Source: Isoetes taiwanensis (Eukaryota > Streptophyta > Lycopodiopsida > Isoetales > Isoetaceae). Taken from it: a stretch of 64,000 bases of DNA. The stretch lies in contig JAJEKV010000011.1 of assembly GCA_021234155.1 (NCBI GenBank), positions 10,581,712-10,645,711 of the forward strand, given 5' to 3'. Below the pieces are notes generated by a model. It was not told where the DNA came from. It made no database searches and saw only the letters and a program-made list of their open reading frames with translations. Made by a program: the position numbers and the translations under genes. Of the stretch, positions 23,540-37,200 are shown in pieces; the first letter of the stretch is position 1, and each line of letters begins with the position of its first letter.

Positions 23540-25740
23540 TAATGTTGTTGGAGAAAATACAAAACATGAAATGCTACACGAAATATGAAATCCATGTGAA
23601 GCCAAGATGGGTATTAGGGCCTACCATATAAAATACCAAAGGACAAACACAATTTAAATTAAGGAGTTTCAAGGTGCTACAAAGGGAGTTAATGCAATTG
23701 TTGATCTGGAATAATGCTAAACAACAATGATGCTTTAGCCTTGTGGGCCTATGCCCTTCATGTAAATCTATATATTCTATAAGATAATTGTGGTATCTGG
23801 AGCCACATGACTTCTAGTAAACTACAAAAGAAGGTAGATATATAAGAGCAAATAACAAACGCCTTTGCAACAACTTTAGTGACAAGTTGAAAAATGTTGC
23901 GGGGAATAGAAAAGCCTAGCAACTTGCACAAAGAAAATAAGATGACAGTCACCACTGGCCATCCATAAGATGAGTTTAATTCCAAATAACACTCACTACT
24001 GAACTTGTGACTTTTTCTAAAGGCACGAGGATATCGAATATGACAATGGGATGTTAGAACTGTGAAAGACTAACCCACATGAAACATTACTAAGTTTCCA
24101 CGAAAAATCACGATTACCTCATGTTTCAATATTAAATTTACAATGTGCTCAATATCAAGCTTCTGGGAAGCATCCCATGTGCATAATAGGAGGATGGTAT
24201 TGTGTAAAGAAATTGTCAAAACATGATTACCATGTCCTATACAATACTAACAAGAATTTCAAAATCATTTTTTAACAAGCTACTGATGGCAGAGGATCCC
24301 GTTTATAATCCTTGTGGGTCTAGTGGGTGATTATAAAAACTACTTCGTGATTGCATGGTTCAATAATAAAAGTTGATAATGGGATGATCCCTTTTACTTA
24401 GGATGGTACATACAAGGCAACAAGAGCGCCCAAACGTTTTTGGATGACCCACCTTCCTAATTACTTTGGAGTGTTCCTAACCTATGCTATTATTTGTGCA
24501 TTTAAAAAACACAATCTAACAAGAAGAGGAGGAATGACGAAAATCAATTGATTAATGAGATATCTAAACAATATTAACAATGCTATGATACGTCACAAAA
24601 TAACTTGACTCCTGGAAGGAGAGGAACCTAGGAGGGGGTGTATTCTCCAGAGCATACACATGCATGCACCATGGTTTTACACACATACATATCATAATCA
24701 TATATGCTAGAGTTGGGAGGGGAGAGGAGGGGCACTTGACCCAACGTACTAGTACCACACATGCTTGCAAGTTTGAATTCAATATGTGCTACTGATAATT
24801 AGTATCAAAGCCAAGGTCAATTCCTCATGGAAACATTGGTGTGTTCCATGCTTGAGGGCAAGCATCTCGAGGAAGGGGAGGAATTGATAGGTCTCTGCAG
24901 TATGGGATAAAGCCTTGGAAAGGTTTTGTACAATCGAGTAACTATTTCCACAAAGGATTCGCTCTTTTGGTGTGTTGATTATCACTAGAGATGTTAGTGT
25001 ATCTGTCTATGATGTTCCTCTGTCATATACGACAGCCCACTGTATACACCATAGGACTCCCCCAGTGGCCATTTCGTCTTATGGGCCATCTGATTGTATC
25101 GTACCTGGGATGACTAGGTAGACAAGTAGAGGCCACAAAAGGTATCATCTCGTTCGTTTCTCTATGGACTCCTATATCAGCAGAAGCAAACTATAAGCAC
25201 TAAGATATCATAACACATCGATATCTCAAAGGGTAGCACTAGTCCATTTATCACATCCTATAAATAATATAACACAATACAACATCAAATATATCGTAAC
25301 TCACATAATATAGCTCCTACCCAGCCTCGAATTCAATTGAGATTTCGGCTGACGGCTAAAGCCTCCAGCTACAGACAGAGGCATGGCAATGGCATGTTCT
25401 GTCGTAGACAATGGCTAGGGTTGACTGCCCCATCCGCTCTCCATGCATACTTTGCAGATAGGTTGAAACCAGCTATGCTATGATTATAGCCTTTTGTAGA
25501 TGCAATCCCATAGAATCACCCAATAGAACTATTATAGATTACATCTTTCTGGTCTGATGAGCCAGGAAAAGCCAAGTCCCTTTGGCGACTAGGGGAGGCC
25601 CCTCCAAACAGCAATGAGTCAGGGTGACACCTCAACCCAGGGGGTGTTAGACCCACATCCGGCTCACATGCATTAACTGAATATAAGTCTAACCCACTAT
25701 AAGGAAGCCAGTAGCTGCATTCATCAGGATCCTACCTCCG
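23540..25740. repeat. R1 dispersed repeat, copy C
   Basis: 23540-23840 matches 30130-30400; 23870-24300 matches 46490-46940 (copy D); 24440-24990 matches copies A, B and D; 25010-25740 matches copy B at 19783-20935. The iMet-complementary site is at 24799-24818 (TTAGTATCAAAGCCAAGGTC). The homology stops at about 25740, where a LINE begins. Confidence 0.75.
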
Positions 25741-25744
25741 GCAT

Positions 25745-28565
25745 AGCAGACAGCTGCTTTAGATATACAACATATTTGACTTCGGCATCTGCAATGGTTT
25801 GGTGCAATGGCCATTATCTGCTGGCTACACCTACAGACAAGAAAATCAGGGAGGCAGTTCCAGCATCGTGGACTATGTGCTGGTGGATGAGGGAGATCTG
25901 GACTTAATTGCCCACATTAGAGTTGGCACAAATAATGAAGATGAAGAAATAGACTCAAACCATCAACTGCTTTTCCTCTAGGTAGCTTAGCAGTCTGTTT
26001 TGGGCACATGCGTTCCCTGCCATGCTTGCCCAAGTTGTGATTAGACTACGATCATGCAAAAACGTATACTCAGATGCTCAACAGCCAGTTGGAAGGAATT
26101 CTGCAGCTTCTCATACTACAGCAACAGACTGACCAGTTGTTTAAGGTGCTTGTGACTCCGGGCGAGAAACGCTTTGGCAGAAGCTGTTCATGAAGGACAT
26201 CAGGGACTACAACCTTTCCCTATAACCAGTGGTTTGATGGTGAGTGTAGGGAGCTCAAACGCTTGCTTCGACATGTTACTAAACCTGCTTTGCGCCTCAT
26301 TTCAATTAAAAAAAAAACCTATTCATTTATGAAGGGCAAAGAAAGCCAGATACATTGTGGAGAACCAGAGGAAAATGTTCTACCTCCTGGACGGCACCTC
26401 AGGACATTCTAGAGAAAAGTCCTATACGAACCCCTGCAGCCCATAGGAAATGTCACCGATCAGTGGGTATAATACTTGTGCCAGCTCTACAATCCTCTTA
26501 GGGTCCAAACAAACATACCTCCATACCGGTATTGCAAATCACAGAGGCAGATATCACTCAAGGCTTACAACATCTCGTCAACGACAAGGCAGCCGACTTG
26601 GATGAAATGTAGGCTGAGCTTCTCAAATGGGCAGAGCTGACTACACTATTCAATAGGGCATTATATAAAGGATTTTCCAGACAATGGAGTAGTCCCCATC
26701 TATAAAACAGATGATCCACACAACTCGGCCAATTACAGAACCACCATGGTCAGTTCGATCTTTGCAAAATCGATGGACAGCATTCTTGAACGACAACTGA
26801 CGATGTGGGCAGAGAAAAGAGAAATGTGAGCCCTCATACAAGTAGAATTCAAACCCAGACACTCCATCATCGACATTTAGTGGACCTTCGTTGAGGATAG
26901 CAGGAATCACCAACATGACCTCTATTGCTGCTTCGTTGACCTCGCAAAGGCTTTTGACACCGTGCCTCGAAAAAAGTTGTGGGAAAGATTAAGACAATTG
27001 GGAGCCTCTATAGACTTGCAAAATGCGGTGTACAGGCTCTATGTGACTTGCTCTGACACAGATAGGACAACGTGTCAATAGTAGTCCTGGGGTTCGATAG
27101 GGGTGTCCGCACTCTCCAATGTTGTTTGATCTCTAATTGATCAATTGGAAGGATGACTTATGGAACGTGGAGGTGATGGAGGTCAGCTTGTGCACCAGAT
27201 TATTAAGCAGCTCATATATGCCGATGATGTCGACCTCCTAGCCCACACCGCAAAAGACATGCAGCAACATTTGTACGTCCTGGACACTTTCTGTCAAGCC
27301 ATAGGAATGCTGGTAAATTTGGTCAAGACTAAGGTACTCCTTGCCTCATCTTCATGCCAACTGAGGCCTCCCTCCTTCACTTATCAGGGGCAAAACGTGG
27401 AGGTAGCACCTACGTACAAGTACTCGGGCATAGAGTTTCCCACTATTACATACTGGGGCACTTTCATCCGACTATAGGTGACAGCGGGTTGGAAGGCACT
27501 GTATGCAATGCATAACAACAGTTACAAAACAAAGCTATATGATTGTGCTCATCTGTCACACTTGTTCATGGTCTTGGTGGAACCCTTTCTTTTGTACAGG
27601 ATCAAAGGTTGGAGTCCGACCATATTCCTGGCCACCTAGAATGAAATGGAGCAGGTGCAAAAGGTCTTTCTAGCTCGGCACTTGGGATAAAATCCATAGT
27701 CCCCTACCTGATTCTTCTGCAGGAGAAAAGTTTCTTGCCTTTACAGTGGGCAACACTCAACCGCCACATTATCTACTTCCAGAAGGTAGTTGATATGGGC
27801 AACAACTGTTTCTCCAACCTGACTTACACAGTAGTCGTGGGTCCGCAACGTCTGCTAGAAGAAGAGGCGAGCTTAGTGGTTCTCCAAATGGAATGTGGAA
27901 GAGCACAGGTGCATACAGGTGGAAGCCGAAGAGGACCACCATCACTTGTGTCAGTATCTTAACACTTGGTTCCTCTACAAGCCTTGGGATACTAGGAGCC
28001 TTTGAGTAGATTAAGACATCATACTACGAACTCTAGATCAACCCCATTCTTACATGGGGTCCACAATGCTACCTACGTTTACATTTGTCACTAAAAATTA
28101 ATAGCGTCCATTCATATAGGTGAACATCGCCTCTGAATTGAGATATGTAGATGGGCTCGAGAGGCGCACGAGAATAGACTCTATGATTGTTGCCAATAGG
28201 GCAATTGAGGACAATGTCACACATTGTCGCAATGTCCAACATTCAATCACATTAGAGTCCGCTATGCTGAGCTACTTCTACCTGATCAACTGCTTCATGC
28301 GCTACTGGCACAGCTTCAATGGTTCTGCTAGGATCTTTTCTCCAAGATATCATGGATATGCGCCCTCAATTATGTCCTCAAATACGGCATCAAGCATAAA
28401 ATGTATCGTAGAGTAGCATTGTACAATCTCCTGGCTTACCTATTACTGCCAAGGTTTTTCCTCGCAAACCCTTTGGGACAGGGGTTTTTTAATCAACAGT
28501 AATACGCTTACCGTGTTCTATATTTGGGTCCCATAGGCCAATTGGTCTCCGCGAACGATAAAAAT
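25745..28565 (+). pseudogene. Decayed LINE (endonuclease end, reverse transcriptase, 3' tail)
   Basis: A non-LTR retrotransposon read in three frames. 25799-25981 holds the end of an APE-type endonuclease (GGSSSIVDYVLVD, then SNH in place of the usual SDH). RT follows: an NYRTTMV motif near 26736, motif A CFVDLAKAFDTV near 26931-26966, and the catalytic YADDVDLL at about 27219-27242. The thumb is near 27396-27440. A C-terminal CPTFNHIRVRYAELL lies around 28230-28275. The 3' end, GGTCCCATAGG to ACGATAAAA (28529-28562), equals that of the LINE at 16.3-16.9 kb. Many stops and frameshifts make it dead. The 5' end is truncated at about 25745, at the break in R1 copy C. Confidence 0.8.
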
Positions 28566-28715
28566 CAATTCAATTTCATAGCCTTCGTTGTCTAGTGCTC
28601 GATCAACACTCGGGAGATTTAGTATTGATTGCAGTATGGGACATGGGCGTGCAATAAAGGGGGTTTTTTCTACCATTTCGTATCTGTATACTTACTATTG
28701 GGGAGGGGGGAGAGG

Positions 28716-29260
28716 AGGGTTTTTGTTTTTTTTGAAGGACGAAAGCCAAAAAGTTTATTAATCAGATAAAAAGTACAAAATTTACATGTCTCATCTAACT
28801 GTGTAAGCACAAAAAGATGCCACAGGAGCACGAGCCTGGAGCACAATGTACTTACTCCAGAATAGGATACTAATGATAAGAATCAATTCGAAGATACTGA
28901 ATCCAGATGCGTTCCATCCTTTATGATTCAAGGGAGGAACACTCGTAGGCTGTCAATATCTTTTTCTGGGCCACCATAATAACACCGCGTGCAGAAGAAT
29001 TAATGCCCTGAAAGATGTGGTGTCAACGACGCTCCCATATCGACCATAGGAGCCAACCGGAACCAAGATGGAATGCCCTTTGCTAAATTTGGCAATTATT
29101 TTTCCCTTATGTTTCCCATCTTTTGGCAATAGAGTGTACGATGGCCGTCGCAACGTGCTAACATGGTATATGTTACGTACAACATTCGATCTAGGTAGTA
29201 GGCTTGAGATACTCATGATATAAATGCATGACAAAAGTACCAAGTGTCGGACAACCAATT
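28716..29260 (-). pseudogene. L1-like LINE 3' fragment
   Basis: On the minus strand the 101-residue frame at 28953-29258 and its neighbouring frames carry text typical of the C-terminal zf-RVT region of plant LINEs (WLLWSIWERR, then HIFQGINSSARGVIMVAQ). The strand ends in an A-rich tail, seen as the T-run at 28717-28733. It is in opposite orientation to the LINE at 25.7-28.6 kb and close behind it. Frames are broken. Confidence 0.5.
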
Positions 29261-29539
29261 AAGTGTTTGCAAAGCAAAAGCACATCTAATTTAGTATAAA
29301 TGAAACACACTCGAGCCTCTCCATATAAACAGATGCTAGATATGGCATTTATCCACATGAAACACTAGGGTGGGGAGCGGGGGAGGGAAGGGGGTGGTGT
29401 GTGCCTAGCCCCGAGGCACATGTTTGCATCTCATGAATTCATTAGTTGGACTATTTGATGTTCCCCTAGAGTATATGGCATAAGTATATATAGTCTACTG
29501 CCACGTCACAGTACAAGTCTCGCCACTTGTACATGGATG

Positions 29540-30060
29540 CTTGTCTTAGTGAAGCTTTGGGAAGCGAATATGTTCGAAGGGGTAAAAATGGCTCATTACA
29601 AAGAGCACATTAATCCAACTCTACTACGAAAATATATTTTTAGTATACATTTGCCTATGAAGAGGTCTCCCGCCATTGCATCTATTTGCACATGTGCATA
29701 TCAACTCAGAAGTGAAATATGTAGGTGAAATAAGTGTTGTCAAATAGGAGCCGTAGAGAATGGATGTCACACACTTCAAATTTGCAGAATATTGTTACCA
29801 AAGGAAAGTATGCTGTTTTCTTTGCATCGACTTCATCTCCATATGAGCTTTTACAAACATTTCAAGTGGTTGCTCTTGCATCTTATGTCCTAAACAGCTG
29901 CAACATTTACTCTGAGGTTAGTGTATTAATTTGTATAGATTTCTCAGATGCCTATTACTATCAAGGTTGTCACTTAAAAACTTTTCAGAAAGAGAGTTTT
30001 TTACTCCTCCACAGTAATGATCGTATGCTATTCTTTGTATTGAGTACAATTCAATTCAAC
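29540..30060 (+). pseudogene. Decayed LINE C-terminal fragment
   Basis: Homologous to 22010-22330. Readable segments include MAHYKEHINPTLLRKYIF and an AIASICTCAYQLRSEI segment that corresponds to IIASIRTRAHHLQLET in the 16.4-kb LINE tail. No intact domain; stops and frameshifts present. Confidence 0.5.
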
Positions 30061-30129
30061 TCTTATTCCTTTAGTTCCTCACTACTCTCCGTCAAACTCA
30101 TAAACTTTTTCCATTTAATCAATTTGTTA

Positions 30130-30405
30130 GAGAAAATACAAATCATGGAATGCTACACGAAATATGACATGAACCCAAGATGGGTGTCGGGGCCTACCAT
30201 ATAAACTATCAAAGGACAAGCACAATTCAAATACAGGGTTTCAAGGTACGACAAAGGGAGTTAATGCAATTGTTGATCTTGAATCGTACTAAACAAGATT
30301 GATGCATTAGCCTTGTGGGCCCTTCATGTAAATCTATACATTCTATAAGATGGTTGTGGTATCTAGAGCCACATGACTTCTAATAACTATAGAAGAAGGC
30401 ACATA
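30130..30405. repeat. R1-family fragment
   Basis: About 270 bases match 23540-23840 of copy C, including the phrase AAAGGGAGTTAATGCAATTG. It stops near 30405. Confidence 0.65.
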
Positions 30406-30822
30406 TAACAAGGTGCTGCGCACCGGGGGTTGCCCTCCATGGCCGGAGGGTGAAGTGGCTTAAATCATAGTTCAAAGTCATGTTTTCACACCATCCATCA
30501 CCGGCAGACTTAGATATGCAGGCAATGAGGTTTTTTACATAAAACTGATCACTGCCCTCAAATTGCCTTCAAGATATCTATTTGCTGATCTTTTCCTTTG
30601 GCCATAAAACTCGTGGATGGATTAAAGAATCCCATGCGTTTGCTTAATCTACTTTCAGAATATGGGAACAATTGATAGTTGTTTTTTACAAAAAATGTCC
30701 CACTTTCGAATATCTTTGCCAAATCTTGCATTGCTTATACAATCAATTTCTATGTGCCTCTGCAGGGTTTTGGATGTGACACGATCAATCCTGGCTTTGA
30801 CTGGGACTTGGATAAATCTGAG
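30406..30822. other. Left flank of the Ty3 insertion; possible exon end
   Basis: A pyrimidine-rich acceptor-like CCTCTGCAG ends at about 30764. It is followed by an open stretch (GFGCDTINPGFDWDLDKSEG) that runs into the target site of the 11.5-kb element. I do not recognise the protein. Confidence 0.25.
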
Positions 30823-30827
30823 GGCCA

Positions 30828-33479
30828 TGTTGAGGGTATTCCTGGCAAACCCTCAACTAGAATGGTGTAGGACCTCCAGGTTGCTTCAGGCAACCACTCT
30901 GTGCCTTAAAATATGAGATTGGTCTTCAAAATTTCCTGTTGGCACTGACTTCCCAAAAGATGTAAACACAGTCTATGCTTAATGCTTTACCACAGCCAGA
31001 TAAATGCTCAATTCTGTTTAAAACAAGGATGAAAATGATGCTTAAAGATGCTGACAGATGAATGCACAATTTTTTTCAAGGTCAGAGCTGAGATACCTAC
31101 TCAATATTGACTCTCTGACGCGGTCAATTTTTGGTCAATGTTCCAACAGTGAGCTGAAGTTTACAGATAATTATGCAGGAGTCTTTTTGGGTTGGGAACA
31201 CTTGGGATCAATCAAAGTACTCCGGTGTGATAAGTGCAGACAATTTTTTCAAGGAAGATCACAATAATTTTGAGCTAGGATGATAAAAATGCCTGACAGA
31301 CTGTACTTTTAGTATCAGACTAAATTATTTGATCTTTTTTTGATAATATCAATGCAAGAGTTGTGCAAGAAATGAAGACCTGATATGTAGAAAGATGGTA
31401 ACAGGTTAATATTTAAGTAAGCACTAGTAGCACTTCGAAATTCCTTTTGACTTTTCACTTTAGAACACACAGCAATGCAACTCACAAGCTAAACTTAGGA
31501 CTTTTATGCTTTTTTTCTCTTCTGAATAACAATGCAACTTTTCTAACATGAATCTTGAATGTTTAGCTTATCTGTATGACAATTTTGTAAGATTAAAGAC
31601 AATTTTTGATGATTTATGCAAGATCTTAACACATGAACATGAAATTATAGTGGGATAAGTTTTACCAAAGTCAGATTTTCATTCACTTGATTCTCATGAA
31701 GGTAGTTTCACATGATTCAAAACGCTCACAGATCGCGAGCATAGTATGCTTCCGTAATCGGACAATATTTGATCAGCTTTACTGCTCAATCGGGAGAAAG
31801 TAGCAGCAAGGAAGGTCAAATTTGCAAGCAGAAGATCGCCCTGACATGTATTTCGCCTGATTGATCTCCAAATTTGCGCACAAGCCCTTAAATTTTCAAA
31901 TTCCGGTTAGCCCCTTTTTGAAAACGCTCTGTTCTGTTTCATTCTTGCCAAATTTGACTGAATTATCTGTCATTTAGCTTCGGTATGGGTTTCTTGAGGC
32001 CACATAAGTCAAATAGGAGTGGAACGGCAATGATTATGTGTTGAAAAGCTGCTAAAAATCTGGTTCTTGGCCTGCAAGATTATAGGGTTCTTGATTTTTA
32101 ACTGCACAAATATCCCACAGGCCGGAATGCAAAAAATAGGCCAAGGCATAAATAGAGTTCTGAGGCCACGTTTTCTGATTGCGTGGTCTCCTCCCACGCC
32201 AGGTTCGGCTCGTGTTTCGACCTGGCACGCCCGGGGGGACGCCACTTGGCAGAGGATGATAGGGTAGATAGATGGGGGGTAGATGTAGGTAGGTTTTACC
32301 ATTTTTTAAATGGGGCACATTTCCCAAGAAGGCCATTTAGAGGGTCAAAATGAACTCTTTTTTCAATTTTTTGTGCCGGTGGCATGTTTTGATGAGAGCT
32401 TTTCGGGTGATATCAACACAATCCGAATGAAGCATTTTGAATTTTGGCCAAAAGGGGCAAGGGGTGACATGGAATGTTTTTTTTTTTGGTGATGTGGCAA
32501 TATGAGGGCTGATGTGGTTTGCTTGCTTGGCAACAACTTTTTCCCCTAGTCAAAATGTCTTTTGGTGAAGTGTAAATGAAGTAAAGGTGATGTGGATGAC
32601 ACGTGTGATGTGAGTGATGAAATGGCACATGAGGATGATGATGTGTGTGCCTTAGCTCTTGCCAACTTGGCATGATGATAACTAGGGAATCTTCCTTTTT
32701 GCATAAGTGAGCAAATTTCTTTTTTTGAACATAGGATTCTTGAAGCAAGTTCATTAAAATCCCTCGGTGCTCAAAGTGTGTATATGGTGGTGTGGGGCGA
32801 GTGAAGACAAAATGGTGAAGATGATGATCCGGATATTCCTTGCTTTTGCCGGAGTTCAGCATGGTGACCATTAGGGGGTTTCTTTTTTTTGCACCAATGG
32901 TCAACTTTTTGTCTTGTACATAGGATTTTTTAATGAGTGCTCATGGAAATGCCCTAGTGTTCAAACTTGTTTATCATGTGAACTTTGTGAATGAAGTATG
33001 GTGGGATGGAGTGTGTGTGCAACACATGACTAGGAGAAATAGGTATTGTCAATGTCAAGGCATGAGGTAATGAAGTATGGATCAAAGCAAGTAGGCACAA
33101 TGAGATGTGAGTGTAGCTAGAAGTATAGGATTGCAATGGTGGTACAAGAATATGGGGATTGAGAAAATGGCTAGGCAATTCTTCTAGATCCTCAAGAATA
33201 TCAAACTTATAAGCTCAAATGTAGTGAAACCCATACCATGTAGTGAATTTGCAGATCTTCAATGGGGTCCTTGTGATGCTTTGATAGAAACCAAATCACC
33301 TCCTTCATGATCCTTAAGTGAATGTCCTTCTTTGGTTCTTGAAGTCTTGTTTTTTGTAGCTTGATGGAGTCCTCAAGTTGCCTTGAAAGTTGTAAGTCTT
33401 CAAATGTCCTTGTGTACTTGTTGAATCGCATGTTGAATGTGCTGATGGTTCTTCTATCTTTGCCATGGGTGGCAGATCA
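30828..33479 (-). repeat. 3' LTR of the Tat-like element
   Basis: 2652 bp, aligned end to end with 39701-42331. Inner end reads GGTGGCAGATCA where the other LTR has GGTGGCAGCA. No clear polypurine tract was found just inside it on the minus strand, so the inner boundary may be a few bases off. Confidence 0.9.
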
Positions 33480-34280
33480 TCATATAAACAAAAAGCGGGT
33501 TGGTTCTCGACCTCTGAATCATGATTCCAATTCTAGCTTAGTTTGCGATTAATGGGTTTATTGCCATGGTGGTTGGGATGAATGGCAATGGGGGAATGTT
33601 GAAGTTTGGATATCAAGGATCATATGGAGGGAAGGCCAGTAGTGGAGCAAATGAAGATGAATGACTAAAAGGATGTACCTGCATGACAGAATTGTGTTAG
33701 CAATAGACTTAGCTGCCATGTGATTAAATGGTGGCAGCTTCTGTGGGCATGTATGAGGATTCAGAATGAGGAGATGTGAAATATGGATGTAGGGCCATTG
33801 TTGAATAGGATGACAAATAGTGGATGAAAAGAAGGATGCACCTGCATGGAGAGATATAAATCATTAGCACAAGATGCTGCCTGGTGGTGAAAATGGAGGC
33901 AGCATGTGTGAAGAAGATGAATGAGGTGGATGATATGAAGATGAGTGAAAATGAATGATGTATTGAAGACTCAAGAGGATGCTCCTGCATGAAAAGTTAT
34001 AAGATAAGCACATAAACACCTGGACTCCATCAAAACTCGCATTTCTGTAACAGAATCTTCTGCAAGCCAACATTAGAAACAAGGGACTTTCTAACTACTG
34101 TAACCGAAATTCATTTCTAAGATCAAACTGTTGAACTTCTTTAAGGCAAACTATTTTAAACACACTTCTACCTAATTCTTTTTTTTTTTGTCTTTTCTAT
34201 AAATGTCTTCAATCATGACTGCTAAACTAGCAACATATCTATTTTAACATTAACTAATCTACCTTTTCTTTTGACATGAC
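33480..34280 (-). repeat. 3' untranslated internal region with tandem repeats
   Basis: Between the end of integrase and the 3' LTR, a unit of roughly 143-163 bp recurs three times, marked by GGATGTACCTGCATG (33671), GGATGCACCTGCATG (33834) and GGATGCTCCTGCATG (33977). Tandem repeats in this position are known for Tat-lineage elements. Confidence 0.65.
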
Positions 34281-37200
34281 TTATTCAAATAAGCTGAGGG
34301 CAACATGTTGTTGCCAGTACCTCTTCAAATGCAGTATGTTGATGGGATTTGGTAGTACCCTGTTCTCTGAAATGCATCTCAACCAGTAGGAGTCTTGACC
34401 AGCTGGCCCTGCAACTTCAAAGGGGCCTTCCCATAGTTCTTCAAATTTGCCTGCACAATCCTCCTTTGCCTTGTTCCATTTTAGGACCAGCTCTCCATCT
34501 TTCAATGTACCTTGAAGTTTGTGTGCAGCCTTGAATGCTGCCAAATCCTTGGCCTTCTTCAATAATATAGCATTTTCAGCTTCATACCTGTGCTCTTCCA
34601 ATTGCATAAGACGTACACATCTCTCTTTCAATGCCTCCTCCATTTCAAGATTTAATTTAAGAGCCATCCTCAAAGATGGGAGTTCAAGCTCAATTGGAAT
34701 AATGGATTCCACTCCATAGACCAAGCTAAAAGGTGTGTGTTTAGTGGAGGTCTTTGTGGTAGTTCTGTAGGCCCATAGAGCATCATGCAACTTCATGTGC
34801 CAATCTCTCTTTGAAATACTTATGGTTTTCTTCAGAATGGATTTGAGTGCCTTATTTGTGGATTCTGCTTGGCCATTGCCTTGAGGATAATAGGCTGAAC
34901 TTTTTGTATGTTTAACTTTAAGAGTTGTGAGCAGGGTAGCTATGACATCATTCAAGAATTGGCTTCCTCTATCTGATATCAGTTTGAAAGGGATACCAAA
35001 TCTAGCACAAATGTTTTCATGGATAAATCTAGCAGTAGTGAATGCATTAGCTTGTCTTAAAGGAACCGCTTCAGCCCACTTGGTGAAATAATCCGTTGCT
35101 ACAAGAATGTACTGATGTTGAGCAGATGAAGGAGGGTCTATGGGACCTATGAAATCGAGTCCCCACATTTGGAAAGGTCCTGGAGATGTTATAGCAGTTA
35201 AGGCAGCTGGCTGAAGGATCCTTCTACCAAATATTTGGCATTTGTGGCAGCATTTAATCTTTTCATAGCAATCCTTGAATAATGTTGGCCAATAATATCC
35301 TGCCCTGAGGATCTTCTTGGCTGTAGTATCTGCAGCAAAGTGACCACCACAAATACCCTCATGGCATGCTTCAATCACTAGCTCTGCTTCTAACTTATCA
35401 ACACATCTCAAAATGATTCCATCCTTGTCATATCTGCATAACACACCACTTATCAGCTTATACTTACTACACTTTTCTCTGAACCTTCTTTTCTGACTGG
35501 AGTTGAGATCTTTAGGCACTTCATTTGACTCCAGAAATCGTTTTATTTCCTCCTGCCAGTCTGTTTCTTGTATTAAATCAACTGTTGCATCTGCATCACT
35601 AGGAACATTAGATAAATCTTCTTCATCCTCCTGTTCAAACAGAATGTAAGGCAAGTACAAACTGGGGTCATTGACTAGATTCATAACTTTCACAACAATA
35701 TCATATGTCTGAAACTTGCAGGCCCACCTACATATCTTAGCTTTTGGTTGTTTTTTTGAGAATAATAAAGGCAGTGGATTTTGCCTCATGTGAACTAGAG
35801 TGTGACTATTTTGGATCAGGTGTCCTTGCCTTTCAATCAAGAACATAAGTGCTGCTGCACTTTTCTCAAGTCTTTGGTATCTCAGCTCAGTGTCTGACCA
35901 GATTTTGCTAGCAAAAGTCACAACCATTTCCTCTTGCAACAAGGCTAGACCTACAGCTCTTTTGGTCACACTAATGTAGGCATCAAAAGACTTTGCAGGA
36001 TCAGGAGGTTTGAGCAAAGTAGAACTCGAAATGGCTTGTATAATGGCATCAAAGGCAATTTGGCATGTTTCAGTCCAGTCAACCATGATGAACTTGCTTT
36101 CATGTTTTGTGAATTTGCCAATCTTGGTAAGATCTGATATAGGAGCCACAGTATTGGAAAAATGAGGGACATACATTCTCAAGAAACTTACCATGCCAAG
36201 AAAACTTTTCACTTCCTTTACAGTTTTGGGTGGTGCCAATTTCTTCAAAGCCTCCATCTTGCCCTCAGCTACTCGAATGCCTTCTGAGGACACTTCATGT
36301 CCAAGCAAATCTCCTTTTGAACATAGGAATACACATTTCTTAGGATTCAAGCTTACACCTCCCTTTCTGCACATGTAGCAAACCTTAGTCAAGTAATTGA
36401 AATGATCTCTTAAGGCTGAACCTAAGCAAAGATCATCAAGGAAAACTTTGAATGCTGATGGAGGCATATCCTTGAAAATAGAATCCATGGCCCTCTGAAA
36501 AGTTGCAGAGGCATTCATCAATCCAAATGGCATTTTTTTCATGGCAAAAGTTCCCCATGGAGTAATGAATGCTGTCTTTGGTTGATCTTCAAGTTTGACA
36601 GCAATTTGATTGAAGCCAGAGAATCCATCAAGAAAGGAGTATATCTCTTTTCCTGCAACAGCATGTAAGACCTCTTCTAGAAAAGGAAGAGGATAACAAT
36701 CTTTGATAGTTGCTTTGTTCAAATCCCTGTAATCAATGCAAATTCTGATGGTTTTGTTTTTTTTCTTAACAGGCACAATGCAAGACAGCCACTCTGGATT
36801 TATAATTTCAGTAATCACACCTGCATCCTTCATTCTGGACAATTCTTCCCTAATCAAGTCAAGTAAAGCCACATTTATTCTCCTAAGCTTTTGTATTACA
36901 GGCTTGGTACCCTCTTTGATTTTTATCTCAAATTCACATATGTTCCTATCAACACCAATCAACTCATTATAATCCCATGCAAACACATCTTTCCATTCTT
37001 TAAAGAAATTCATTATCATGCATTCATCTTCCTCCTTAAACATGTCACCAACATAAAGAATTCTCTCTTGACCATTTTTCTCTATTTTGACTTCTTTTAC
37101 CTGTTTTTCAGTGCCAGCATTGATTACCAGTATGGGGTGTAATTGCTTGAGATCTTCTTCCTCCAATTCTTCTTCTTTGATGGCACCTTCCGCTAAGTGT

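Noticed and set aside
32413-33431. Several His-rich and Ser-rich minus-strand frames, repeated at 41204-42337
   Set aside because: They lie inside both LTRs and recur only because the LTRs are duplicates; low-complexity translation without domains.
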